The notes under the pieces: generated by a model
Told to the model about the DNA's origin: nothing
Seen by the model: the letters and a program-made list of their open reading frames with translations, nothing else
Database searches by the model: none
Translations under genes and position numbers: made by a program
DNA from: Cyanobium sp.
Lineage (GTDB): Bacteria > Cyanobacteriota > Cyanobacteriia > PCC-6307 > Cyanobiaceae
NCBI GenBank assembly: GCA_014191535.1
Contig: BJHC01000082.1
Location: 1 to 6,538, forward strand
Reading direction: 5' to 3'
Length of the DNA stretch: 6,538 nt
Shown: in pieces, positions 1 through 5,792 of the stretch
Layout: the number at the start of each line of letters is the position of its first letter
Numbering within the stretch: the stretch's first letter is position 1

Positions 1-821
1 CCGTGATTCGCACGCCGGTGGCAAGCGCTCAGGTGAAGAGCGCCCTGCTGCTGGCGGCCCTCACGGCCGAAGGCCCCACCACGGTGATCGAACCGGTGCA
101 GAGCCGCGACCACAGCGAGCGGATGCTGCGGGCCTTCGGGGCCGATCTGAGCGTGGGGGGGCCGGGCGACACCGAGGTGACCGTGACCCCGGGGGCCAGC
201 CTGCGGGGCCAGGCGGTGGTGGTGCCGGGCGACATCAGCTCCGCCGCCTTCTGGCTGGTGGCCGGCGCCATCACCCCCGGCGCCGACCTCACGGTGGAGA
301 ACGTGGGGCTCAACCCCAGCCGCACCGGCATCCTCGATGTGCTGGAGCAGATGGGCGCCCGCATCGAGGTGCTCAACGCCCGCGATGTGGCCGGCGAGCC
401 GGTGGGCGACCTGCGGGTGACCCACGGCCCGCTGCAGGCCTTCAGCATTGATGCGGCGCTGATCCCCAGGCTCGTGGATGAGATCCCGGTGCTGGCGGTC
501 GCCGCCTGCTGCGCCGAGGGGGTGAGCCGCGTCAGCGGCGCCGAGGAGTTGCGGGTGAAGGAAACCGATCGCCTGGCGGTGATGGCCCGGCAGCTGGGGG
601 CCATGGGGGCCCGGATCGAGGAATTCAGCGATGGCATGGCCATCCAGGGGGGCGTGCAACTGCATGGCGCCGCGGTGGACAGCGAAACCGACCACCGGGT
701 GGCCATGAGCCTGGCGGTGGCGGCCCAGATCGCCAGCGGCGCCACCCAGCTGGAGCGCCCCGAGGCGGCGGCGGTGTCGTACCCCGGCTTCTGGGACGAC
801 CTGGAGCGGCTGCAGGCCTGA
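1..821 (+). CDS. aroA: 3-phosphoshikimate 1-carboxyvinyltransferase (EPSP synthase), C-terminal part
   Basis: This enzyme condenses shikimate-3-phosphate with phosphoenolpyruvate to give EPSP, the sixth step of the shikimate pathway to chorismate. The left edge cuts the gene: the frame is open from base 1, so the GTG at 3 is an internal codon. About 272 of the usual 430-455 residues are visible. Counting from that GTG, the S3P-binding segment ASAQVKS lies at residues 7-13, SRDHSERML follows at about 34-42, the catalytic Asp of [11 protein letters not shown] is D159, the family signature RVKETDR has K186, E187 and R190, and DHR with R232 lies near the end. The ASAQVKS and RDHSERM wording places it in class II (CP4-like, as in other cyanobacteria) rather than the E. 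coli class. The C-terminus is complete (TGA at 819-821). Identification is firm; glyphosate sensitivity cannot be judged because the deciding N-terminal residues lie outside the window. Confidence 0.96.
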   Translation, partial: VIRTPVASAQVKSALLLAALTAEGPTTVIEPVQSRDHSERMLRAFGADLSVGGPGDTEVTVTPGASLRGQAVVVPGDISSAAFWLVAGAITPGADLTVENVGLNPSRTGILDVLEQMGARIEVLNARDVAGEPVGDLRVTHGPLQAFSIDAALIPRLVDEIPVLAVAACCAEGVSRVSGAEELRVKETDRLAVMARQLGAMGARIEEFSDGMAIQGGVQLHGAAVDSETDHRVAMSLAVAAQIASGATQLERPEAAAVSYPGFWDDLERLQA

Positions 822-921
822 TCCCCTGAGCCGGGGCCAGCAAAGCCAAAGAAAAGCCCGCAGCACAGGCCCCGTTCGGGCACGCGGCTCAAGCTGGGGA
901 CAACGGGCCAGGGCGCCGCTG
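822..921 (+). other. aroA to mscL-like intergenic spacer, no clear signal
   Basis: A 100-bp gap. It holds two weak pairings, CCCC/GGGG at about 823-836 and CCCG-TT-CGGG at 871-880, and a short A-rich patch at 842-855. I find no convincing -10/-35 promoter, terminator with T-tract or tRNA. Readthrough from aroA into the mscL-like gene is therefore plausible. Confidence 0.4.
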
Positions 922-1239
922 ATGCTCAAGAGCGTGCTGCGGGAATACGCCGCATTCCTCCACAACAAGGGCCTCGCCATGGAGGTGGCGATCGCCATGG
1001 TGATCGGCAGCCAGATCACCGAGATCACCCGGTCGCTGTCCAACGACCTGTTGATGCCGCTGTTGATGCCCCTGCTGCATGCGGGTAGCTGGCATGAGTG
1101 GTCGATCGCCTACTTCGGCAACACCATCGAGATCGGCAAGCTCACCGACATGGGGCTCAACACCCTGATCACCGGTTTTGCCCTGTTTCTGATCCTCAAG
1201 CTCACCGGCGCCCGGAGTGGACCGCGGCGTGAACGCTGA
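922..1239 (+). CDS. mscL: Short MscL-family mechanosensitive channel-like protein
   Basis: A 105-residue, two-helix membrane protein that I place in the MscL (large-conductance mechanosensitive channel) family. The N-terminal half aligns without gaps to E. coli MscL at an offset of 3: E21 matches D18, I28-G29 match I25-G26, D42 matches D39, and M45-P46 match M42-P43 after the first helix. TM1 is about residues 18-39 and TM2 about 77-95 (GFALFLILKL, like E. coli AFAIFMAIKL). The loop between them is short. After TM2 only about ten residues, rich in Arg, remain, so the C-terminal helical bundle of the usual 130-150-residue protein is missing. TM1 carries S30, Q31 and T33 where E. coli has Ala27, Ala28 and Gly30. 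ATG 922 is the first start in a frame open further upstream; no clear Shine-Dalgarno precedes it. It lies 100 bp after aroA and overlaps the next gene. Known MscL releases solutes on osmotic downshock; whether this short form gates is not established. Confidence 0.72.
   Translation: MLKSVLREYAAFLHNKGLAMEVAIAMVIGSQITEITRSLSNDLLMPLLMPLLHAGSWHEWSIAYFGNTIEIGKLTDMGLNTLITGFALFLILKLTGARSGPRRER
988..995. repeat. HIP1 octamer GCGATCGC
   Basis: One exact copy of the octameric palindrome that is highly over-represented in many cyanobacterial genomes, here inside the mscL-like coding sequence within GGCGATCGCC. A single copy is only weak support for cyanobacterial origin. Confidence 0.5.
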
Positions 1240-2140
1240 GGAGAGCCAACTCCGCAGCCTGCGCACGGAGGACGGCAGCTTCAGCCTGTTCAGCCCCGCG
1301 GTGGGGGAGGCGTTCCACAGCGGCCGCGGAGCCCTGGCCGAGGCCCGCAGCAAGTTTGTGGCGCCGGCGGCCCTCGAGCGCTGGCGGCCGGGGCAACGGC
1401 TGCGGGTGGTGGATGTGGGCGTGGGCACCGGCAGCAACAGCGCTGCCCTGCTGGAGGCGGTGGCGGACGCGGGCCTGGAGCTGGAGTGGTGGGGGCTGGA
1501 ACTGGACCATGAACCGCTGCGGCTGGCCCTGGCGGATGCCGGCTTCTGCGGCCAGTGGCGGCCGGAGGCACTGCAGCGGCTGCAGCAGCTCTGCAACGGA
1601 GCACAGATGTTGTGGGGTGATGCCCGGGAACGGCTGCCGCAGCTGCTGGATCAGCGGCGCGGGCAGATCGATCTGGTGCTGATGGATGCCTTCTCCCCCA
1701 GCCGCTGCCCGCAGCTGTGGAGTGTGGAGTTTCTGGGGGGGCTGGCAGCGCTGTTGCAACCCGAAGGCCGGCTGCTCACCTACTGCAGTGCGGCGGCGGT
1801 GCGCCAGGGGCTGCGGCTGGCGGGGCTGGAGATTGCCAGCATCGCCGCCCCCTCCGGGCTGCGGGCCCAGCGCAGCGATTGGAGCGGCGGCACCGCCGCC
1901 AGCCCCACGCCCCTGGGCGACGATCCGCGGCTGCGGCCCCTCAGCCCGATGGAGCTGGAGCACCTGAACACCAACGCCGCTGAGCCTTACCGCGACCCCA
2001 CGGGAAGGGCCAGCCGCAGCACGATCCTGCAGGAACGCCAGCGCCGCCAGCGGCAGCAGTTGGCCGGCGGCGCGGTGGAGGCCACCAGCAGCTGGCGGCG
2101 CCGCTGGGGACTGGAGAGCGGCGCCGGGCACCCCCAGTAG
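1229..2140 (+). CDS. Stand-alone MnmC2-type tRNA methyltransferase domain protein (DUF752)
   Basis: A SAM-dependent methyltransferase of the DUF752/Methyltransf_30 family, the domain that in E. coli MnmC methylates nm5(s2)U34 of tRNA anticodons. The N-terminal block [19 protein letters not shown] is typical of this family. SAM motif I is [10 protein letters not shown] at residues 61-70 (303-residue form). The motif-IV-like [13 protein letters not shown], with D153, matches E. coli DGFAPAKNPDMW. Beyond it, [14 protein letters not shown] matches ATFTSAGFVRRGL. There is no FAD oxidoreductase domain, so this is the MnmC2-only form known from Aquifex. The start is uncertain: GTG 1217 gives 307 residues and GTG 1229 gives 303. 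I prefer 1229 because GGAG at 1214-1217 lies 11 nt upstream of it, whereas it overlaps the 1217 start. Either start overlaps the mscL-like gene (by 11 or 23 nt), suggesting translational coupling. The actual tRNA substrate in this organism is inference. Confidence 0.88.
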   Translation: MNAEESQLRSLRTEDGSFSLFSPAVGEAFHSGRGALAEARSKFVAPAALERWRPGQRLRVVDVGVGTGSNSAALLEAVADAGLELEWWGLELDHEPLRLALADAGFCGQWRPEALQRLQQLCNGAQMLWGDARERLPQLLDQRRGQIDLVLMDAFSPSRCPQLWSVEFLGGLAALLQPEGRLLTYCSAAAVRQGLRLAGLEIASIAAPSGLRAQRSDWSGGTAASPTPLGDDPRLRPLSPMELEHLNTNAAEPYRDPTGRASRSTILQERQRRQRQQLAGGAVEATSSWRRRWGLESGAGHPQ

Positions 2141-2168
2141 ATTCCGCCCCAGTTGCCCGCCTCCGCCG

Positions 2169-3524
2169 ATGCTCGCCGTTGCCGTACTGGCCGCCGGGAA
2201 GGGCACCCGCATGAAAAGTGCGCTGCCCAAGGTGCTGCAGCCCCTGGCGGGCGCCACCCTGGTGGAGCGGGTGCTGGCCAGCTGCAAGGGCCTGCAGCCC
2301 GACCGGCAGATCCTGATCGTCGGGCACCAGGCCGAGCGGGTGGAGCAGTCGTTGGCGGGGGCCGGCGGATCCTGCCCCCTGGAGTTTGTGCTGCAGCAGC
2401 CCCAGAACGGCACCGGCCATGCGGTGCAGCAGCTGCTGGAACCTCTGGCCGGCTTTGAGGGTGAACTGCTGGTCCTCAACGGCGATGTCCCCCTGCTGCG
2501 GGAGCAGACCATCGCCGAGCTGCTGGAGCGCCACCGCAGCAGCGGTGCCGCCGTGACCCTGCTCACCGCCCGCCTGGCGGACCCCACCGGCTACGGGCGG
2601 GTGTTCGCCGATGGCGACGGGGCCGTGTCGGCGATCGTGGAACACCGCGACTGCAGCGAGGCCCAGCGCTGCAACACCCTGATCAACGCCGGCATCTACT
2701 GCTTCAACTGGACGCAGTTGGCGGCGGTGCTGCCCCAGCTGCGCACCGACAACGACCAGGGGGAGCTGTACCTCACCGACACCGTGGCGATGCTCAGCCC
2801 GGCGATGCATGTGGAGGTGGCCGACGCCGATGAGATCAACGGCATCAACGACCGCCTGCAGCTGGCGCAGTGCGAGGCGGTGATTCAGGAGCGGCTGCGG
2901 CGCCATTGGATGGAAGAAGGGGTGACCTTCGTGGATCCGGGCAGCTGCACCCTCAGCGACGGCACCCGCTTCGGCCGCGATGTGGTGGTGGAGCCCCAGT
3001 GCCATTTCCGCGGTGAGGCGGTGATCGGCGATGGCTGCCGCATCGGCCCCGGCAGCCTGATCGACAACAGCCGCCTCGGCGATGGGGTGGAGGTGCTCTA
3101 CTCCGTGGTGCGCGATGCGGTGGTGGCCGGCGACTGCGCCATCGGCCCCTTCGCCCAGCTGCGCCCGGGCGCCGAGCTGGCGGCGGGCTGCCGGGTGGGC
3201 AACTTCGTGGAGATCAAGCAGAGCCGCATCGGTGCCGGCAGCAAGGTGAATCACCTCAGCTACATCGGCGACGCCGAGCTGGGGGAGAACGTCAACGTGG
3301 GGGCCGGCACGATCACCGCCAACTACGACGGCGTCAACAAACACCGCACCGTGATCGGCGCCGGCAGCAAAACCGGAGCCAACAGCGTGTTGGTGGCTCC
3401 GATTCAGCTGGGGGCCAACGTGACCGTGGGGGCCGGCTCCACCCTCACCAAGGATGTGCCCGCCGGGGCCCTGGCCCTGGGGAGGGCCAAGCAACTGGTG
3501 AAAGAGAACTGGCAGATGCCCTGA
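2169..3524 (+). CDS. glmU: Bifunctional UDP-N-acetylglucosamine pyrophosphorylase / glucosamine-1-phosphate N-acetyltransferase
   Basis: Cytoplasmic two-domain enzyme that acetylates glucosamine-1-phosphate and then couples it to UTP, giving UDP-GlcNAc for peptidoglycan and outer-membrane glycans. At 451 residues it is full length (E. coli 456). The N-terminal uridyltransferase shows LAAGKGTRM with R14, LPKVL with K21, the GDVPLL metal aspartate D106, NAGIY with N173, and EINGIND with the metal ligand N227. From about residue 250 a left-handed beta-helix of hexapeptide repeats makes up the acetyltransferase. It contains [14 protein letters not shown], in which H362 is the counterpart of the E. 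coli catalytic His363, followed by [14 protein letters not shown] 2169 opens directly on the conserved N-terminus; no Shine-Dalgarno is evident. It starts 28 bp after the methyltransferase gene and is probably cotranscribed with it. Nothing is missing or broken. Confidence 0.98.
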   Translation: MLAVAVLAAGKGTRMKSALPKVLQPLAGATLVERVLASCKGLQPDRQILIVGHQAERVEQSLAGAGGSCPLEFVLQQPQNGTGHAVQQLLEPLAGFEGELLVLNGDVPLLREQTIAELLERHRSSGAAVTLLTARLADPTGYGRVFADGDGAVSAIVEHRDCSEAQRCNTLINAGIYCFNWTQLAAVLPQLRTDNDQGELYLTDTVAMLSPAMHVEVADADEINGINDRLQLAQCEAVIQERLRRHWMEEGVTFVDPGSCTLSDGTRFGRDVVVEPQCHFRGEAVIGDGCRIGPGSLIDNSRLGDGVEVLYSVVRDAVVAGDCAIGPFAQLRPGAELAAGCRVGNFVEIKQSRIGAGSKVNHLSYIGDAELGENVNVGAGTITANYDGVNKHRTVIGAGSKTGANSVLVAPIQLGANVTVGAGSTLTKDVPAGALALGRAKQLVKENWQMP

Positions 3525-3573
3525 CGGGCTGGGGTCTCAGGCGGCCAGGGGCAGACCCAGCTGGCGCTGCCAG
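3525..3573. terminator. Inverted repeat spanning the convergent glmU and coq4-like ends (weak candidate terminator)
   Basis: Only 12 bp separate the two facing stop codons. CTGGGGTCT at 3529-3537 pairs with AGACCCAG at 3553-3560 apart from one bulged G, around a 15-nt loop. A second small hairpin, CTGGC-gct-GCCAG, follows at 3561-3573. Both are symmetric enough to form on either transcript. There is no T-tract on either side, so this is not a classical intrinsic terminator, and such pairings are common in GC-rich DNA. Confidence 0.25.
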
Positions 3574-4193
3574 TCGGTGAGGGGGCGATCCCAACCCTCC
3601 TCCAGGCGGTAGGCGATCACGCAGGGTGCCTGCAGCCCCAGCTCGAAGCCCCGCGCCAGGGCGCTGAGCAACGGCTCCAATGGTTCGTCGTTCTGAAGGC
3701 TGTTGAGCATGCCGCCGAAGATCAGCATCACCGCCAGGGGGGAGCGGTTCTGGGCCAGGTTGAAGGCCTGCAGCCCCAGTTCACCCGGGCCATCGATGCC
3801 GAAGCCGGTGAGCACATGCACGATGTCGTGGGTTTCCCGCAGGCGGTGCACCACGTAATCCTGCGGCGACTGGATCGGTGAGGGATCGATCAGGCTGGCG
3901 GGGCTGAGGCCCTGGCTGCGCAGCTGGTGGGCGTAGACGTGGCCGAGGCTGCCGGCCGGGAGCTGCTCGAGGGCCTCCAGATCGATCGGCGCTGGCCGCC
4001 ACTGGGCCTGCACCAGCTCCGCCATCTGGGGATTGGCCAGCAGATGGCGAAACATCTGCGCCGAGATCGGGCTGTTCTTGAGGCTGCCGGCCACCTTGAA
4101 CACGCTGTCGAGCGAACCGGGGTTCTTGAGGAACTCCGCCAGGCCCGCCACCATCCGCAGCGACTGCAGGCGGGCATCGAGGTTGAACAGCAT
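3537..4193 (-). CDS. Coq4-family protein (quinone biosynthesis-like)
   Basis: A 218-residue protein of the Coq4 family. The diagnostic metal-binding motif HDxxHx11E is intact: H122, D123, H126 and E138 (HDIVHVLTGFG, then GPGE), followed by LGLQAFNLAQ. The N-terminal half is the family's alpha-helical scaffold, with LKNPGSLDSVF at about 22-32 and HLLANPQM at about 50-57. No signal peptide or strong membrane segment is seen, so it is probably cytoplasmic or peripheral on membranes. In eukaryotes COQ4 acts in ubiquinone synthesis. Cyanobacteria make plastoquinone instead, so a quinone role here is inference. I chose ATG 4193 because family-like sequence begins there; an in-frame GTG four codons upstream (4205-4203) and a long open but non-conserved stretch to 4439 are less likely. 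The gene follows murF by 155 bp on the same strand, and its stop faces glmU. An inverted repeat sits just before the start. Confidence 0.85.
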   Translation of the reverse strand: MLFNLDARLQSLRMVAGLAEFLKNPGSLDSVFKVAGSLKNSPISAQMFRHLLANPQMAELVQAQWRPAPIDLEALEQLPAGSLGHVYAHQLRSQGLSPASLIDPSPIQSPQDYVVHRLRETHDIVHVLTGFGIDGPGELGLQAFNLAQNRSPLAVMLIFGGMLNSLQNDEPLEPLLSALARGFELGLQAPCVIAYRLEEGWDRPLTDWQRQLGLPLAA

Positions 4194-4195
4194 CG

Positions 4196-4223
4196 GCTGG
4201 GGCACGGCGTCACTGGCCCCAGC
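4196..4223 (-). promoter_or_regulatory. Perfect 8-bp inverted repeat immediately upstream of the coq4-like start
   Basis: GCTGGGGC (4196-4203) and GCCCCAGC (4216-4223) are perfectly complementary with a 12-nt spacer. On the mRNA strand the stem ends 2 nt before the ATG at 4193, so it would hide the ribosome-loading region. As DNA it is also a plausible operator. The pairing is seen directly; any function is inferred. Confidence 0.4.
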
Positions 4224-4250
4224 TTGTCGGCGCCGGCCCGCCCCGGCCAC

Positions 4251-4273
4251 GGGGGCCTCGCCCCCTGGGGGCG
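4251..4273 (-). promoter_or_regulatory. Three-armed GC inverted repeat with two mutually exclusive hairpins
   Basis: Read on the - strand, three adjacent arms lie in the gap: CGCCCCC (4273-4267), GGGGGCG (4265-4259) and GCCCCC (4256-4251). The middle arm can pair with the first (6 bp, CAG triloop) or with the third (6 bp, GAG triloop), but not both. No T-tract follows. It could be an attenuator-like switch, a weak murF terminator, or chance in GC-rich DNA. Confidence 0.3.
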
Positions 4274-4292
4274 CGCAGCGGTGGTCCAGGGT

Positions 4293-4311
4293 CTGACTAA
4301 GGCTGACTAAG
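4293..4311. repeat. 10-bp-period direct repeat CTGACTAAG x2
   Basis: CTGACTAAG occurs twice, starting at 4293 and 4303, exactly 10 bp apart (CTTAGTCAG on the - strand, in the direction of coq4 transcription). Two identical half-sites one helical turn apart are the arrangement bound by OmpR-type response regulators. The layout (8 bp, 2-bp spacer, 8 bp) equals that of the cyanobacterial HLR1 site for RpaB, but the bases agree with that consensus only in part, so the regulator is unknown. It lies about 100-120 bp upstream of the coq4-like start. Confidence 0.35.
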
Positions 4312-4325
4312 CGGGGGACACGCCC

Positions 4326-4352
4326 GCACCACAGTTCAGCACCACAGTTCAG
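4326..4352. repeat. Perfect 13-bp tandem duplication across the murF stop codon
   Basis: CACCACAGTTCAG occurs at 4327-4339 and again at 4340-4352, and the period-13 identity extends one base left to 4326. The copy at 4340-4352 contains the murF stop (TGA on the - strand, 4351-4349). The other copy is a non-coding duplicate just downstream of it. This looks like a recent slippage or short duplication at the gene end; murF length is not altered by it. Confidence 0.85.
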
Positions 4353-5788
4353 TCCAACGACGGCAACAGCGGCAGCAGGCGCTCCAGGGCCACACCACGG
4401 CTGGCCTTGAGCAGCACCACATCGCCGCGCCGCAGCCATTGGGCCAGGGGCGCCGCCGCCTGCTCCGGTATCTCCACCACCGCCAGCCGCGGCAGGGAGG
4501 CAGCTGCGGCGGCCATGGCTTCAGCCTCGACACCGGTGCTCACCACCACGAGTCCGTCGAGGCCCCGCTCCAGGGCCCGCTCCGCCACGCGGCGGTGCAG
4601 CTCCACGCTGCGGTCCCCCAGTTCGAGCATGGTGCCGAGCACCGCGAAACGGCGGCCGGGCTGGGCCGCCAACAGATCAAGCGCCGCCAGCACCGCTTCG
4701 GGGGAGGCGTTGTAGGTCTCGTCGAGCACGGTGAGCCCCCCCTGCAGCAGGCGGCGGTTGCGGCCACCGGGCACCGCCACATCCAGGGCCTGTAAGTCGC
4801 CGAGGGGCACCCCCAGGTGCCGCGCCACCGCCACCGCCAGCAGCAGGTTGCGGGCGTTGTGGCGGCCTTCCAGCGGCAGCTGCAGCGGCTGGCCCTCCAC
4901 CACAAGGCGCTCCTCCTCAGGCTGCCAGTGGCCCACCAGAGCGGCGTCGGCGACGCCCGGGTCGTCGGCGAGGGCCACCCGCAGGATCGTGCCGCCCCAC
5001 ACCCGCGCCAGGGCCGCCTCCAGCAAGGGATCACCGGCGGGGATCACCACCACCCCATCGGGGCGGAGCCGACTGGTGATCTCACATTTGGCGGTGGCGA
5101 TGGCCTCACGGCTGCCCAGACGGCCGATGTGGGCGGTGCCGATGTTGGTGATCACCGCCACGGCGGGCTCCGCCGTGCGGCTGAGGCGATCGATCTCGCC
5201 GAGGCCGCGCATGCCCATCTCCACCACCACCGCGCGGGTATCCGCACCGGCCTTGAGCAGGGTGAGGGGCACGCCGATGTCGTTGTTCTCATTGCCACTG
5301 CTGGCCACCACCGGCCCCAGCGGCGCCAGGGCGGCACGGATCAACTCGCGGGTGGTGGTCTTGCCCGCGGAACCGGTCACCGCCACGACGGCGGCCTGCA
5401 GGCGTCGACGGTGCAGCAACGCCACCTGTTGGTAGGCGTCCAGGGTGTCCTCGACGAGCCAATGGAGCAGTCCATCCGGCACGGCCTCGGCGCGGTCGCG
5501 CTGCACCAGGGCGGCCTGGGCCCCCACCCGGGCCGCCTCCGGCAGGAAGGCATGGCCATCGAAGCGCTCCCCCACCAGGGGGATGAACAACTGTCCGGCG
5601 GCCAGCTGACGGCTATCGGTGCCGATGGGGCCCACCGCCGTGGCCGGATCAACACTGCCGCCGCGGGGCTGGCCCCACAGGCCGATCAGATCGGCCAGCT
5701 GCAGCAGGGGTGCGGCGGCGGGTGCGGCTGCGGCGTGTGCGGCGGCTGTTGCTGCGACTGGTGCTGCGGCTGACTCCTCGGACGACAT
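4349..5788 (-). CDS. murF: UDP-N-acetylmuramoyl-tripeptide--D-alanyl-D-alanine ligase
   Basis: Cytoplasmic Mur ligase that uses ATP to add D-Ala-D-Ala to the UDP-MurNAc-tripeptide, the last soluble step of peptidoglycan precursor synthesis. The N-terminal domain has GTDSRQLAAGQLFIPL. The central ATPase domain has the P-loop GSAGKT at 139-144 (K143), GNENNDIG at 165-172, VEMGMRGLGEI, and NIGTAHIGRLGS. The C-terminal ligase domain has DETYNASP at 356-363, GTMLELGDRSVELHR and, near the end, LLKASRG. At 479 residues it is somewhat longer than E. coli MurF (452) because of an Ala-rich leader at about residues 7-27, before the conserved fold begins at PLLQLADL. I chose ATG 5788 over the adjoining TTG at 5791. 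The start lies only 4 nt after the stop of the PEPA membrane-protein gene, so the two are probably translationally coupled. Confidence 0.97.
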   Translation of the reverse strand: MSSEESAAAPVAATAAAHAAAAPAAAPLLQLADLIGLWGQPRGGSVDPATAVGPIGTDSRQLAAGQLFIPLVGERFDGHAFLPEAARVGAQAALVQRDRAEAVPDGLLHWLVEDTLDAYQQVALLHRRRLQAAVVAVTGSAGKTTTRELIRAALAPLGPVVASSGNENNDIGVPLTLLKAGADTRAVVVEMGMRGLGEIDRLSRTAEPAVAVITNIGTAHIGRLGSREAIATAKCEITSRLRPDGVVVIPAGDPLLEAALARVWGGTILRVALADDPGVADAALVGHWQPEEERLVVEGQPLQLPLEGRHNARNLLLAVAVARHLGVPLGDLQALDVAVPGGRNRRLLQGGLTVLDETYNASPEAVLAALDLLAAQPGRRFAVLGTMLELGDRSVELHRRVAERALERGLDGLVVVSTGVEAEAMAAAAASLPRLAVVEIPEQAAAPLAQWLRRGDVVLLKASRGVALERLLPLLPSLD

Positions 5789-5792
5789 CAAC

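Noticed and set aside
29..892. Open frame on the - strand opposite aroA
   Set aside because: Ser/Arg/Pro-rich antisense shadow of a clear EPSP synthase.
851..900. Possible tRNA remnant or T-arm around GTTCGGG
   Set aside because: No acceptor stem, anticodon arm or D-arm can be drawn on either strand; only a 4-bp hairpin is present.
1202..2587. Open frame on the - strand (461 codons) across the methyltransferase and the glmU start
   Set aside because: Antisense shadow of two recognised genes; its composition (Gln/Ala/Pro/Leu-rich, no domains) is typical of a reverse frame.
1941..3494. Long open frame on the - strand (517 codons) opposite the methyltransferase and glmU genes
   Set aside because: It lies entirely antisense to strongly supported genes, has low-complexity His/Ala/Gly-rich sequence and no family motif. 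High third-position GC routinely keeps such mirror frames open.
4194..4439. N-terminal extension of the coq4-like protein up to 4439, overlapping the end of murF
   Set aside because: The extra 82 residues are unlike the Coq4 family, run through the tandem repeats and hairpins, and would overlap murF by about 90 bp.
4817..5773. Open frame on the + strand (318 codons) opposite murF
   Set aside because: MurF has every family motif on the other strand; this frame is Gly/His/Gln-rich with no motif.
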